A stretch of DNA of 64,000 nt from JAWKVD01 sp041398225 (GTDB lineage: Bacteria; Pseudomonadota; Alphaproteobacteria; Caulobacterales; Hyphomonadaceae): NCBI GenBank assembly GCA_041398225.1, contig JAWKVD010000009.1:1-64000 (forward strand). Direction: 5' to 3'. Positions 1 through 8,811 of the stretch are shown here, in pieces. Numbering within the stretch: position 1 is the first letter of the stretch; the number at the start of each line of letters is the position of its first letter. The notes beneath the pieces were generated by a model, which saw nothing but the letters and a program-made list of their open reading frames with translations, made no database searches and was not told where the DNA came from. Made by a program: the position numbers and the translations under genes.

Positions 1-1
1 C

Positions 2-286
2 TCGCCGCGCGACCTGTTCGGCAAGGGCGCGGACCTGGCGATGAACCCGATCAACCACGCGACGTTCGACAATGACGACGAAACCCGCATGGGGCTCGCC
101 GCACTGGGCGGAATTTCGGCGCGCGAGCGCGCCATCGAGGTTGTCGACGATCTGCGGACGACCCAATTCGACCCCTACGCGACCGTAAGGCGCTTCTATA
201 TCCGCGACCGGGCCGCTGAGGCCGGCATCACGGTCTCGGAACCGGAAGACGGCGACAAGGTTGAAGACTACGAACTGGATTTCTGA
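2..286 (+). CDS. mlaA: MlaA/VacJ lipoprotein, C-terminal part (5' truncated by window)
   Basis: The frame is open from the first bases of the window, so this is the 3' end of a longer gene; about 94 residues are visible. The stretch ending in FDPYATVRRFYIRDRAAE, followed by an acidic tail, is typical of the MlaA (VacJ) C-terminus. MlaA is the outer-membrane part of the Mla pathway, which removes misplaced phospholipids from the outer leaflet and passes them to periplasmic MlaC. The next gene, 41 bases downstream on the same strand, is mlaC, which supports the call. The signal peptide and lipobox would lie outside the window and cannot be checked. Confidence 0.85.
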   Translation, partial: SPRDLFGKGADLAMNPINHATFDNDDETRMGLAALGGISARERAIEVVDDLRTTQFDPYATVRRFYIRDRAAEAGITVSEPEDGDKVEDYELDF

Positions 287-327
287 ACGAGCCGGGCAGG
301 AATGAGCCGGGTAAGGTGGAGTTGGTC

Positions 328-978
328 ATGAACTGGATGAAACATGCGATGTCGGGAGCGATCGTCGCCGCTGTTGCGGTCGCCGCTCCGGCTGCGTTCG
401 CGGACACGAAGACCGAGACCTTCGTCGAGAAGAACGCGAACGCCGTTCTGCAGGTGCTGAACGACAACTCGCTGACGCCCGACCAGCGCGCCAAGACGTT
501 CGCGGGCTATATGAACAAGTTCGCGCACATGCCCTCGATCGCGCAGCGCGTGCTGGGACCGAAGGCGCGCGAGCTGACGGAAGACCAGCGGCAGCGCTAT
601 TTCAAGGCGTTCGAGGACTATGCGCTGGCGGTGTATCAGTATCGCCTGGACCAGTTCCGCGGCGAAGCGATCAAGGTGACGGCCTCGGAGAACGAAGGTC
701 CGCGCCGCTATCTCGTGACCACCGAGATCAAGAGCGCCGACACCGGCCAGCAGACCCGCGTGGTGTGGGACGTTCTGGAATCTCAGGACGGCGCTTCGTA
801 TCGCGTGCGCGACGTGGCGCTCGACATCAAGGGCAACCAGATCTGGCTGGCGCAGGACCAGGCGCGGGACTTCCAGACCATTCTGGACCGCAATCATGGC
901 GACATCGACAAGCTGATCGACGAGATCAACCGCATGACGACGGAGCTGAAATCCGGCCAGAAGCTGGAAGGCGAATAG
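328..978 (+). CDS. mlaC: MlaC-family periplasmic phospholipid-binding protein
   Basis: A 216-residue exported protein of the MlaC / toluene-tolerance Ttg2D family. In the Mla pathway MlaC shuttles phospholipids between outer-membrane MlaA and the inner-membrane MlaFEDB transporter. Residues 1-25 form a signal peptide with an AFA cleavage site. The rest has the family layout: helical N-terminus, QRVLG-type segment, then alternating beta strands. A GTG at 316 would give four extra residues, but AAGGTGGAG at 313-321 sits six bases before the ATG at 328, so I chose 328. It follows mlaA and is closed by a clear terminator. No mlaD, mlaE or mlaF is in the window. Confidence 0.9.
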   Translation: MNWMKHAMSGAIVAAVAVAAPAAFADTKTETFVEKNANAVLQVLNDNSLTPDQRAKTFAGYMNKFAHMPSIAQRVLGPKARELTEDQRQRYFKAFEDYALAVYQYRLDQFRGEAIKVTASENEGPRRYLVTTEIKSADTGQQTRVVWDVLESQDGASYRVRDVALDIKGNQIWLAQDQARDFQTILDRNHGDIDKLIDEINRMTTELKSGQKLEGE

Positions 979-1022
979 CCCGCCGCGCGGGTTCTTCGGC
1001 GCAGCCTGCGCTAACGTTCCAG

Positions 1023-1056
1023 AGGCCCCCGGCGGCGACCGCCCTCGGGGGCCTTT
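1023..1056 (+). terminator. Rho-independent terminator after mlaC
   Basis: A perfect 9-bp inverted repeat, AGGCCCCCG at 1023-1031 and CGGGGGCCT at 1046-1054, is followed by a short T run. It lies 45 bases after the mlaC stop and ends the mlaA-mlaC transcript. Confidence 0.75.
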
Positions 1057-1258
1057 GCATGTTGGGCGCATGTTCGAGGGGGCGGAATCTGACAGGACCG
1101 ACATGCAGTTGGCGCTATACACGCATGATGGGAAACGGTAGAGTTTCCAAATGGGGCTGCGAGGCTGGCGGCGACGACCGAACGGACGTCGGTCGCAGAG
1201 CTTCGGAGGGCCAACTGGCCTGCACGGCCTGAGCCAAGGTCTATTGAAGGGGAAACAC

Positions 1259-1555
1259 ATGATCCGCAAAATTCTCGCGACCGCCGCCGTCGTAACCGCG
1301 CTTTCCGGCGCGGCTTTCGCTCAGGAAGCGGGCGAAGCTTCGGCCAGCAAGTTCAAGATCGACACGACCACGATCGGCGAGATCCTCGACAATGAGGACG
1401 CCAAGGCCGCGTTCGTGAAGGTGATGCCCGAGCTGGCGCTGAACGACCAGATCGAACAGGGCCGCGACTTCACCCTGCAGGCGGTCGCCGACATGGGCTA
1501 CGCCGACCCGACGAAATTCCCTGAACTGCAGGCCGAGTTCGACAAGATCCAATAG
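1259..1555 (+). CDS. Small secreted protein of unknown function
   Basis: A 98-residue protein starting at an ATG preceded by GAAGGGGA, a good ribosome binding site. Residues 1-21 are a signal peptide (basic start, hydrophobic core, AFA cleavage site). The mature part of about 77 residues is acidic and probably all helical, with a LDNEDAKAAFVKVMPEL segment and no cysteines. It stands alone, 280 bases after the mlaC operon and convergent with an MFS gene. I do not recognise a named domain; a small periplasmic protein is the safest description. Confidence 0.75.
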   Translation: MIRKILATAAVVTALSGAAFAQEAGEASASKFKIDTTTIGEILDNEDAKAAFVKVMPELALNDQIEQGRDFTLQAVADMGYADPTKFPELQAEFDKIQ

Positions 1556-1565
1556 AGGCCGGCAA

Positions 1566-1601
1566 ATCCCGGATCTGGTCTAGACGCAGGTTCGGGATTG
1601 G
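1566..1601. terminator. Possible bidirectional terminator
   Basis: AATCCCG and CGGGATT form a 7-bp stem around a loop that includes the palindrome GTCTAGAC. It lies between two convergent genes. The loop is long and no T tract follows, so the call is weak. Confidence 0.3.
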
Positions 1602-1692
1602 CGACCGAGAGATTAGCGCGGCGCGGCTCCGGAAGGGGTCGCGCCGTTCGTTTGCGCTCTATCCTGTTGCGATGGGCCGCGCGGTCGCGGGC

Positions 1693-3135
1693 TCAGCCCT
1701 GCGAGGCGCGCCGGCGCGGCTCGTCGACCTTGAAGAGCAGGATCACGAGCGCGATGAGCACGCTGACGATGGTGGCGTAGAACGCGGCCGGATATCCGCC
1801 CGCGAGCGAAAGCCCGGCGCCGATCAGCGGCGCGGCCGCGCCCATCAGGCCCTCGGCCGTGTTCGACAGCGCCATGCGCATCGCCATGTCATGGCGGTGT
1901 CCGAACTCCATGACGATGTTCATCGACGACATGATGTAGGCCGACTGAGCCGCGCCCAGTCCACAGAAGGCGACCATCAGCAGCGGCAGGGTATGGAAGT
2001 TGAGCAGCATCACCACCGACGCCACCTGCAACGCCATCGACACCACGAAGGTCGACTTGAAGCCGCCGCGATCGGACAGATAGCCCCAGATCAGGTTCGA
2101 GACGGTGTCGCCGCCCATATAGGCGAAGGACAGGACGCCGACGACCTGCCCGAAGGCGACCGGGTTGGCCTTCTCGAACAGGCCGAGCTGCTGCGCCGCG
2201 AAGAGGAAGAAGAAGGGCTGGCCGATGCGCATGCCCATGGCGAAGGACCGCGCGACCATGAACCATGCGAAGCCCTTGTCGGCGCGGATCAGGTTGGGAA
2301 CGTCCTTGAGGCGATCACGCAGGGCGACGCGCTGGCGAACGCTGGGCGGCTCCGGCTCGCGCATCAGCATGCGCAGCGCGGTGAGGCCAAGACTGGTGAG
2401 CAGAAACGCGAGGAAGAAGGTGGTGGCGTAGCCATTGCCCAAGAGGTTGGGTCCGACGATGTAGGCGCCGGCCACCCATGAAAGGCCGGCCGCGACGAGA
2501 CCGCCGGCGAAGCTGCGCCAGGCGTTGAGCCTTCCCCGGATGCCGACCGGAATGACCTTGCCGAGCAGGAACTGGAAGGCGACGCGCTGGGGCCCCTGAA
2601 ACACGCCGAGCAGGAACAGGAACAGCAAGGCGCACATCAGCGCCGGCGAGCCGGTGAGGAACCAGCCGGAAACCGCGAGCCCGAGAATCTGCAGGCGCAT
2701 GAGCCAGCCGAGCGCGACCGAGATCGGCAGGATGCGCTTGCGGTGCTCCATCTGGGAGGCGCCGATGATCGGCGAGGCGATCGCGCCGAGCTGCTGCAGC
2801 GACAGGCCGAGACCGACCCAGAAGTCGGAGCCGGAGATGGAGTGCAGATAGACCGGGACGAAGGTGGGCGCGTTGACCAGCCGAAAGCCGGTCATGCCCA
2901 GCATGCCGTGGATGAAATGTCCGAAGAAATTGCGCGGAAGGTTCTCGCGCACGAAGCGATCATAGTCGTCCTGAGTGACCGCCGCCGTGTCCGCGGGAAC
3001 CTGCGCCGGGGACGACGGAGGCGCCGGCGCGCCGCCCGCACGGGATTGTGATCCGGGGAGATCGTCCAAGCTGGTCCCGTTGTCTGGTACGCTTCGCCGA
3101 CGAGGGAAGCGGGATGGATGATCCTCATAAAGCAA
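1693..3135 (-). CDS. MFS transporter
   Basis: A 480-residue membrane protein with about 12 hydrophobic segments and the charged loop-rich layout of the major facilitator superfamily. The first roughly 60 residues are polar and proline/alanine rich, an unusual cytoplasmic N-terminal extension. The membrane domain begins near FFGHFIHGMLG. Two six-helix halves are separated by a basic loop (RQRVALRDRLKDV). A later start would remove only the disordered extension. The substrate cannot be told from sequence. It is transcribed away from the DUF2946/TonB receptor pair, so a link with metal handling is possible but unproven. Confidence 0.8.
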   Translation of the reverse strand: MLYEDHPSRFPRRRSVPDNGTSLDDLPGSQSRAGGAPAPPSSPAQVPADTAAVTQDDYDRFVRENLPRNFFGHFIHGMLGMTGFRLVNAPTFVPVYLHSISGSDFWVGLGLSLQQLGAIASPIIGASQMEHRKRILPISVALGWLMRLQILGLAVSGWFLTGSPALMCALLFLFLLGVFQGPQRVAFQFLLGKVIPVGIRGRLNAWRSFAGGLVAAGLSWVAGAYIVGPNLLGNGYATTFFLAFLLTSLGLTALRMLMREPEPPSVRQRVALRDRLKDVPNLIRADKGFAWFMVARSFAMGMRIGQPFFFLFAAQQLGLFEKANPVAFGQVVGVLSFAYMGGDTVSNLIWGYLSDRGGFKSTFVVSMALQVASVVMLLNFHTLPLLMVAFCGLGAAQSAYIMSSMNIVMEFGHRHDMAMRMALSNTAEGLMGAAAPLIGAGLSLAGGYPAAFYATIVSVLIALVILLFKVDEPRRRASQG

Positions 3136-3241
3136 GCCGGAACATCACGGTAGCGTCGCGGAAGGCTGTTTTGTCACACTGGCGCGCCGAGATCGAACGA
3201 CTAGCTTCCCCGCGATGATCGGGAGACGGACAATCTCGACG

Positions 3242-3619
3242 ATGAGTTTGAGGGTAGGAACCGCCTGGACGCTTCTGGTGCTGGTCGCGCTGATCTTGCG
3301 CGCCGGCGTCGCGCCCGGATTCATGCCGTCCTTCAACTCGTCGTCCGGCGAAGTCGAGATCACCATGTGTTCGGCGGGCGCCGGTCACGAGGTGGAAATC
3401 GTGAAACTGCCGGGAGACGCGCCGACCTCTCCGCTTCACGATGAATCGCCCTGCCCGCTGGCTGTCGCCACGGCGCCGGTTCTGCCGGACGCGCCGCTGA
3501 TCGTCGCCGCGCGCGCGATCTATGCGTTCGAGTACGCGCATGCCCGTCCGGAGCATGCCCCGAGCGCCGCCCCCTGGTCGGCGCACGCGCCTCCGACCGG
3601 CCCTCCATCCCTAGCCTGA
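3242..3619 (+). CDS. DUF2946-type exported protein
   Basis: About 125 residues. A hydrophobic segment (residues 10-20) leads into a conserved-looking GFMPS motif, a short MCSAGAGH segment, a SPCPLA motif and a proline-rich tail. This is the usual layout of DUF2946 proteins, which are small, membrane-anchored or exported, carry a few Cys/His residues and are often encoded beside TonB-dependent metal receptors. An in-frame ATG at 3215 would add nine residues; neither start has a convincing ribosome binding site. It precedes a TonB receptor by 110 bases on the same strand, and I infer a shared role in metal (copper) handling. Confidence 0.65.
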   Translation: MSLRVGTAWTLLVLVALILRAGVAPGFMPSFNSSSGEVEITMCSAGAGHEVEIVKLPGDAPTSPLHDESPCPLAVATAPVLPDAPLIVAARAIYAFEYAHARPEHAPSAAPWSAHAPPTGPPSLA

Positions 3620-3729
3620 CGCTTTTACCGAGACCGCGGCGTGCGCCCTGGGCGACGCGCCGCTGAGCGTACACGGCGCCGTCGCGCAACAGAGCCTCAT
3701 GGCGGCGCACAGGGATTCAAGAGAGACAC

Positions 3730-5862
3730 ATGACCAGACCCACTTTCGCCCAGGCGCGTCGCTGCGCGCTGACCGGTACGCTGACAGGCGTGCTGGGCAT
3801 CACCGGCGCGGCGATGAGCCCCGCCTTCGCACAGACGGCTTCAACCGATCCGGCGCTGCGCGACGTTATCGTCATCACCGCGAACCGCGATGCGACCGCC
3901 ACCGAGCAGGCGGTCTCGCCGGGAGACCAGCCGGCGCAGGGGCCGGACGTCACCTATCTGCTGGACCGCACGCCGGGCGCGGCCCGCGTCGGCAACGGCG
4001 CGCTGTCGGGACAGGCCCAGTATCGCGGGCTGTTCGGCGAACGGCTGAACCTGCGCGTAGACGGCCAGCATTTCGGCTCCGGCGGGCCCAACCTCATGGA
4101 CCCCGCGTTTCACTATGCGCCCGCTCCGCTGATCGCGGCGCTGGTGATCGACCGCGGCGTGAGCCCGGTGAGCGAAGGCCCAGGCCTCGCCGGCGGCATG
4201 GACGCGGTGTTCAAGCGCGTCGACTACGCCGACAGCGACGCGGCGAAGTTCGGCTATGATCTTTCGCTGGACGGACGGTCGGTCGACCAGAGCTATGCGG
4301 TCGGCGGCGTGGCCGGCGCATCGACCCGCGACTGGCGCCTCAATCTTCTGGGATCGTGGGAGCAAGGCGAGGACACCGACTTTCCGGACGGAACGATCGG
4401 CGGCTCGTCGTTCGAGCGCGGCGTGTTCGGCGCATCCGGCGGCGTGAAGTTCGGCAATCAGGAAGTGACGCTGGACCTGCGCCGGCAGAACACCGGACCG
4501 TCCGGCAACCCGCCCTTCCCGATGGACATCCAGTATTTCGACACCGACTTCGCCAAGGCCGGATACAACGTCACGGTGGGCGATCTGACCTTCCATGTCG
4601 GCGTCAACTATATGGACGTCTCGCACCTCATGGACAATTTCTCCATGCGGCCCGCGCCGATGGCGACGATGCTGCGGGCGACCTATGCCGATGCGACCAC
4701 GAACGGCCTCGAGGCGAGCGTCGACATGCCGGCCTTCGGCGGCCTGCTGACCTTCGGCGCCGACCGGGAAGCGACCGACCGCGACGTCACCATCACCAAT
4801 CCGGCCAACGCCAATTTCTACATCCGCACGGTTGCGGACATGGAGATCACGCGCACGGGCGGCTTCGTGCAGTGGACCGGCGATATGGGCCCGATCCGCG
4901 GCGAACTGGGCGCGCGGGTCGATCAGCACGAGACCGACGCAGGCCAGGCCTCCACCGGGTCGGCGGTTCCGATGATGGCGGCCAATCTGGCGGCGGCGTT
5001 CAACGCGGCCGACCGCAGCAAGGACGACACGACCTGGGACCTGAGCGCCCGGCTGTGGACGCCCGAGCGCAACGGCCTGTCCTGGCGGGCGACGCTGGCG
5101 CGCAAAACCCGCGTGCCCGGCTATATCGAGCGCTTCTCGTGGCTGCCGACGCAGGCGAGCGGCGGGCTCGCCGACGGCAACATCTATGTCGGCGATCTGA
5201 ACCTGAAACCCGAAACGGCGTGGATCGCCGAGGGCGGGTTCGATTACCGCACCGCCACCGCCTATGTGCGGCCGACCATCTATGTGCGGCAGGTGGACGA
5301 CTACATCCAGGGCGTGCCGTTCGACGACACGCCCGGCGTGATCAATACGCCGCAGGAAATGGTCGCCAACATGAACGGCGATCCGACGCCGCTGCGCTTC
5401 GGCAATGTCGACGCGCGTCTCTACGGCTTCGATGTGGACGCCGGCATGGCGATCGCGGGTCCGTGGCGGGTGGACGCCGTGGCCAGCTATGTGCGCGGCG
5501 AACGGCGCGATATCGACGACAATCTCTATCGCGTCGCCCCGCCCTCGCTGACCGTCGGCCTGACCTACGAACAGACCGCATGGTCGGGCACGCTGGAGGC
5601 GCGCGCGGTGGCGAAGCAGGATGAGGTGTCGACTGCGAACTCCGAAGCGCCGACGGACGGTTTCGTGGTGCTGAACGCCTATGGCGACTGGACGGTGACC
5701 GAAGGCGTCAAGCTTTCGGCCGGGATCGAGAACCTGCTCGACCAGAGCTATGAGGAGCACCTCTCCGGCTACAACCGCAACGCCGCCTCGGACGTTCCGG
5801 TCGGCGCGCGCCTGCCCGGCGCCGGCCGCGGCGTGTTCGTGCGGCTGAGCGTCGCCAACTAA
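3730..5862 (+). CDS. TonB-dependent outer-membrane receptor, copper-receptor (OprC) type
   Basis: A 710-residue receptor. Residues 1-34 are a signal peptide (AFA cleavage). A plug domain follows (about 45-150), with a VIVITANRD start resembling a TonB box region, then a beta-barrel to the C-terminus. The plug segment with GLFGERLNLRVDGQHFGSGG, MDPAFHYAPAPLI and VSPVSEGPGLAGGMDAVF resembles the plug of TonB-dependent copper receptors such as Pseudomonas OprC, rather than siderophore receptors. This is by recall of the family, not by alignment. The last residues (RLSVAN) lack the usual terminal aromatic. The DUF2946 gene upstream and the ApbE-DUF2271 gene downstream fit a metal uptake or redox context. 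Confidence 0.8.
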   Translation: MTRPTFAQARRCALTGTLTGVLGITGAAMSPAFAQTASTDPALRDVIVITANRDATATEQAVSPGDQPAQGPDVTYLLDRTPGAARVGNGALSGQAQYRGLFGERLNLRVDGQHFGSGGPNLMDPAFHYAPAPLIAALVIDRGVSPVSEGPGLAGGMDAVFKRVDYADSDAAKFGYDLSLDGRSVDQSYAVGGVAGASTRDWRLNLLGSWEQGEDTDFPDGTIGGSSFERGVFGASGGVKFGNQEVTLDLRRQNTGPSGNPPFPMDIQYFDTDFAKAGYNVTVGDLTFHVGVNYMDVSHLMDNFSMRPAPMATMLRATYADATTNGLEASVDMPAFGGLLTFGADREATDRDVTITNPANANFYIRTVADMEITRTGGFVQWTGDMGPIRGELGARVDQHETDAGQASTGSAVPMMAANLAAAFNAADRSKDDTTWDLSARLWTPERNGLSWRATLARKTRVPGYIERFSWLPTQASGGLADGNIYVGDLNLKPETAWIAEGGFDYRTATAYVRPTIYVRQVDDYIQGVPFDDTPGVINTPQEMVANMNGDPTPLRFGNVDARLYGFDVDAGMAIAGPWRVDAVASYVRGERRDIDDNLYRVAPPSLTVGLTYEQTAWSGTLEARAVAKQDEVSTANSEAPTDGFVVLNAYGDWTVTEGVKLSAGIENLLDQSYEEHLSGYNRNAASDVPVGARLPGAGRGVFVRLSVAN

Positions 5863-5896
5863 GGCCTCACGGCCAGGATTTACTGCCCCAACTTGA

Positions 5897-5933
5897 ACGG
5901 CGGAAGCGCACTGCGCCTCCGCCGTCCTTTTTT
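5897..5933 (+). terminator. Strong Rho-independent terminator after the TonB receptor
   Basis: ACGGCGGA at 5897-5904 pairs with TCCGCCGT at 5918-5925. The stem extends inward through GCGCA/TGCGC and is followed by six T residues. It ends the receptor transcript in the gap before the convergent ApbE-DUF2271 gene. Confidence 0.9.
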
Positions 5934-5967
5934 GTGCGATCCGCTTCGCGCGGGCGGCGGACGCTGC

Positions 5968-7539
5968 TCAGTATTTCAGGAACGAAACCGACAGACCGCC
6001 GGCCTCTTCGGTCTGCGGCAGTTCGCTGTCGGAGGTTTTGGCGCCGGTGGCGTCGATGACCAGCGAGCGATGCGTGTGCCGGCCGCGTTCGCGGCTGGTC
6101 TCGACATGCATGACGTATTTGCCGGCGGGCATCATCTTTCCGGCGTCGTCGGCGCCGTCCCAGAGAACGCGATACTCGCCTGAGCCGCGCGTCGACATCG
6201 AGCGCGCGGCCAGAAGCTGCATCGCCCTGCCGCGATTGAGGCTCCACCAAATGAAATTGTCCTGGTGCCATTCCTTGATGGTTCCTACGAGCAGCAGCGT
6301 GCGGATGGGACGATTGTCGGCGTCGCTGATCCAGATCGCGACGTAGGGCGAGCGGAAAGAGGGATCGCGCTTTCGCTGGCGGGGCGGCGCCTGAAAGGTG
6401 GTGTAGGCCACCCAGCCTTCCGGCCATGTCTGTTCGCCGGGGGCGGGGCTCGTCTGAACGGACCGCCCCGGCGGCTTTGCCTGCACGGGAATCCACTCGG
6501 GCGGCGGGGCGCCTGTCGCGTCGGCGGAGAGCCAGTCGGCGCGGACGCCGTTGGACACGCGCGCCGAGGCGTTCGGACTGGAACGGATGATGTCGCGGCC
6601 GTCTTCAACCGACAGCGCGACCAACGTGGTTGCGAGCGCGTCCGCCTCGGCGGCGGTGTCGGCGACAACGGTGGCGGACCTACGGCGCGGCGCCGGCCAG
6701 CCCGAGCGCGGATTGATGATCGTTCCCAACGGGCTGGCGTCCACTTCAGCGTTCGCTTGCGGCGCTTCGGCGCCAAGCGTGCGGGGACCGAAACCGGAGG
6801 TGGCGACGGCGCGATCACGGATCGAGAAGCCGCCGAGAAGCGGCGCGTTGTCGACGTCGTGAAGCGGGTCGGGCAAACCGATGAACCATGTCTCGGCGCC
6901 GGGCGGCGCACCCGCGCACCGGATGTCGCCGCCGATATCGAGCAGGGCTCCGCGGATCGCAGGCGACTGCATGGCGGCTTCCAGCGCCCGATCGACGATG
7001 TAGCCCTTGGCCACCGCGTCGAGATCGAACCTCACGGCGTCGGGGTGGACGATCGTCCGGTCGGCCGGGTCGAGTTCGACGCGCGCGCGATCGGCCTCCG
7101 CCGCGAGCCGGGCGAGTTGCGCGCGATCCGGCGTCGACCGGCTGGCGCGCCCGAGATCGCGCCAGAGATCATGGATGCGGCCGAGGCGTCCGCTGAAGGC
7201 GCCGCCGCTGCGGATGCGCCAGTTCTCGGCGGCTTCGACGACCGCGAAGAGATCCGGCGAGGCGGTCATGGCGAGCGATGCGTTGAGGCGCGAGAGTTCG
7301 GACGCCGGATCGCGCCAGTTGAGCGTTCGATCAAGGGCCGCGATCCGCGCCAGCACACGCTGCTCGGCCCTGGCGGCCTCGACCGGATCTTCGGCGTGCA
7401 CCGCAAGGTTCAGCCGCGTGCCGAGAACGCCGGCATGCTGAAAGACGGACAGCGCTTCGGCCGCGACCGCCAGCGCGGGCCGGTCGACGCCGAGCGGTGC
7501 AGAATCAAACAGAAGTTCGGGACTGAACAGGATCATCAA
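5968..7539 (-). CDS. FAD:protein FMN transferase (ApbE) fused to DUF2271
   Basis: A 523-residue two-domain protein. Residues 35-320 are ApbE-like: KGYIVD at 179-184, LDIGGD near 200-205, ATSGFGPR near 246-253, INPRSG at 276-281 and an ADALATTL segment near 299-306 are the family's flavin- and metal-binding signatures. ApbE attaches FMN to a threonine of target proteins. Residues 350-523 match DUF2271 (SPYVAIWISDADNRPIRTL, WDGADDAGK). DUF2271 proteins are usually separate neighbours of apbE in periplasmic electron-transfer or flavinylation loci. No signal peptide or lipobox is visible from this start, which is odd for ApbE. A missed upstream start is possible. Confidence 0.85.
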   Translation of the reverse strand: MMILFSPELLFDSAPLGVDRPALAVAAEALSVFQHAGVLGTRLNLAVHAEDPVEAARAEQRVLARIAALDRTLNWRDPASELSRLNASLAMTASPDLFAVVEAAENWRIRSGGAFSGRLGRIHDLWRDLGRASRSTPDRAQLARLAAEADRARVELDPADRTIVHPDAVRFDLDAVAKGYIVDRALEAAMQSPAIRGALLDIGGDIRCAGAPPGAETWFIGLPDPLHDVDNAPLLGGFSIRDRAVATSGFGPRTLGAEAPQANAEVDASPLGTIINPRSGWPAPRRRSATVVADTAAEADALATTLVALSVEDGRDIIRSSPNASARVSNGVRADWLSADATGAPPPEWIPVQAKPPGRSVQTSPAPGEQTWPEGWVAYTTFQAPPRQRKRDPSFRSPYVAIWISDADNRPIRTLLLVGTIKEWHQDNFIWWSLNRGRAMQLLAARSMSTRGSGEYRVLWDGADDAGKMMPAGKYVMHVETSRERGRHTHRSLVIDATGAKTSDSELPQTEEAGGLSVSFLKY

Positions 7540-7690
7540 AGGCTCGGCGCGCGCTTGCTGAGAAGACTATGACCCAGTTGGCGATATGTGCCATGGCGGC
7601 GACAAGCGTTCAGCGCATGCGATAACGCGCATGTGTTCGTGTTCGAACAACGCGCGCCCATTCCGGATTTTCGCTTTCCTGGGTCTCGCC

Positions 7691-7957
7691 CTAGATCTCG
7701 CCGAGCGCGAGCAGGTAGGTGTCGAGGATGGATTGCTGCTCTTCGCGTTCCTGCCGGTCCTGCTTGCGCAGGCGGACGACCGCGCGCAGCGCCTTGGTGT
7801 CGTAGCCCATAGACTTGGCTTCGCCGTAGACTTCCTTGATCTGGCCGGCGACCTCTTTCTTTTCTTCCTCGAGGCGTTCGATCTTGGCCACGATCTGGCG
7901 AAGCTTGTCGCGCGCCGTCGCATCCAGGTTCACCGCGTGTGCGCCGCCGTCGTCCAT
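7691..7957 (-). CDS. gapR: GapR (DUF2312) nucleoid-associated protein
   Basis: An 88-residue, highly charged helical protein matching the DUF2312 family throughout (KIERLEEEKKEVAGQIKEVY, AKSMGYDTKALRAVVRLRKQ). In Caulobacter, GapR is an essential protein that tracks AT-rich, overtwisted DNA ahead of forks and RNA polymerase and supports topoisomerase function. The length is close to normal for the family. The start is fixed by a GGAGGCAGG site a few bases before the ATG. It appears monocistronic. The family is almost confined to alphaproteobacteria, which is the best single taxonomic clue in this part of the window. Confidence 0.93.
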   Translation of the reverse strand: MDDGGAHAVNLDATARDKLRQIVAKIERLEEEKKEVAGQIKEVYGEAKSMGYDTKALRAVVRLRKQDRQEREEQQSILDTYLLALGEI

Positions 7958-8106
7958 GATCCTGCCTCCGGGAGATCGGGCGCATGGGCCAGCGCCGAGG
8001 CCCGCATTGTACGGGGACGGGACTTGGGCTCCAACCGAAGGGAGGCGGCGCGGGCGCTATTCCCTGTGCATGACCTGTGAGTGCATCCGCCGGACGTCGA
8101 CGCGCG

Positions 8107-8646
8107 CTAGAGCGCCCTGCCCTCGACGGCGTTGACCAGCCGGGCTTCGCCCTGCTTGGCGGCCTGGGCGAGCGGGTAGATTTCGAGCGCCTTGCGATAG
8201 GCTTCGAGCGCCGCCTGGGGCTTTTCGATCTGCTCGAAGATCATGGCGAGCCCGATCCAGGCGCCGAAATGGCGCGGCTCGTAGGTGAGCGCCTGTTCGA
8301 GATCGTAGATCGCCTCGGTGAACTTGCCGTCGTTGAAAAACAGAAGCGCGCGGCGATTCCAGCCTTCGGCGTAATCGGGCTTGATGAGGATGACGCGATC
8401 GAACATGTCGCGCGCGAGATCGGTGTCCTGCGCCTCGAGCGCGTCGAGGCCGCGGCGCATCAGAATGTCGACCGTGGGGCTGCCGGAGACCAGCCAAGCA
8501 TCCCAGATCTCTTCCTCGAGCTGGCCGGCTTCGGCCTCGTTGGTGATGGTCTTCAGCTTGTCGAGCAGGGATTGCGCAAGATTGTCGGGCGTGACGACGC
8601 CGGCGACGAGGGCCGCAACCGATCCGATGACAGGAACGAAGATCAT
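8107..8646 (-). CDS. TPR-repeat protein
   Basis: About 179 residues from the ATG at 8646; a TTG 36 bases upstream would give 191. The N-terminus is a hydrophobic segment (MIFVPVIGSVAALVAG), probably a signal sequence or anchor. Residues from about 60 on contain consecutive TPR helices, with signature spacing seen in AEGWNRRALLFFNDGKFTEA and HFGAWIGLAMIFEQIEKPQA. TPR proteins act as protein-interaction scaffolds, here probably in the periplasm. No neighbour suggests a partner. It lies downstream of rpmJ on the same strand but is separated from it by a terminator. Confidence 0.75.
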   Translation of the reverse strand: MIFVPVIGSVAALVAGVVTPDNLAQSLLDKLKTITNEAEAGQLEEEIWDAWLVSGSPTVDILMRRGLDALEAQDTDLARDMFDRVILIKPDYAEGWNRRALLFFNDGKFTEAIYDLEQALTYEPRHFGAWIGLAMIFEQIEKPQAALEAYRKALEIYPLAQAAKQGEARLVNAVEGRAL

Positions 8647-8732
8647 GGCCGTCACTATGGGCGCGGGCGCCGACGCCGGCAAGCGGTCGGCTGCGGCGAA
8701 CGCGTTGGGCGCGCCACCGCCGCCAGAACGCG

Positions 8733-8758
8733 AAAAGCCGCCCCGGCTGGAGCGGCTT
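8733..8758 (-). terminator. Terminator of rpmJ
   Basis: On the minus strand AAGCCGC and GCGGCTT form a 7-bp stem followed by TTTTCG. A second perfect 9-bp hairpin (CCCGCGATC / GATCGCGGG) lies between this site and rpmJ. Together they close the rpmJ transcript. Confidence 0.7.
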
Positions 8759-8811
8759 GAACGGCCTGGCTGGTCGTGTCGCCCGCGATCATGGGATCGC
8801 GGGGGCGCGAA

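Noticed and set aside
3841..5760. A very long open frame antisense to the TonB receptor gene
   Set aside because: It is a product of GC-rich codon bias; its translation is rich in Arg, Gly and Ala, shows no domain, and the sense frame is a clear receptor. The same applies to long antisense frames over ybbP (15924-18668), the TPR gene (20834-22915) and the flippase gene (42147-43886).
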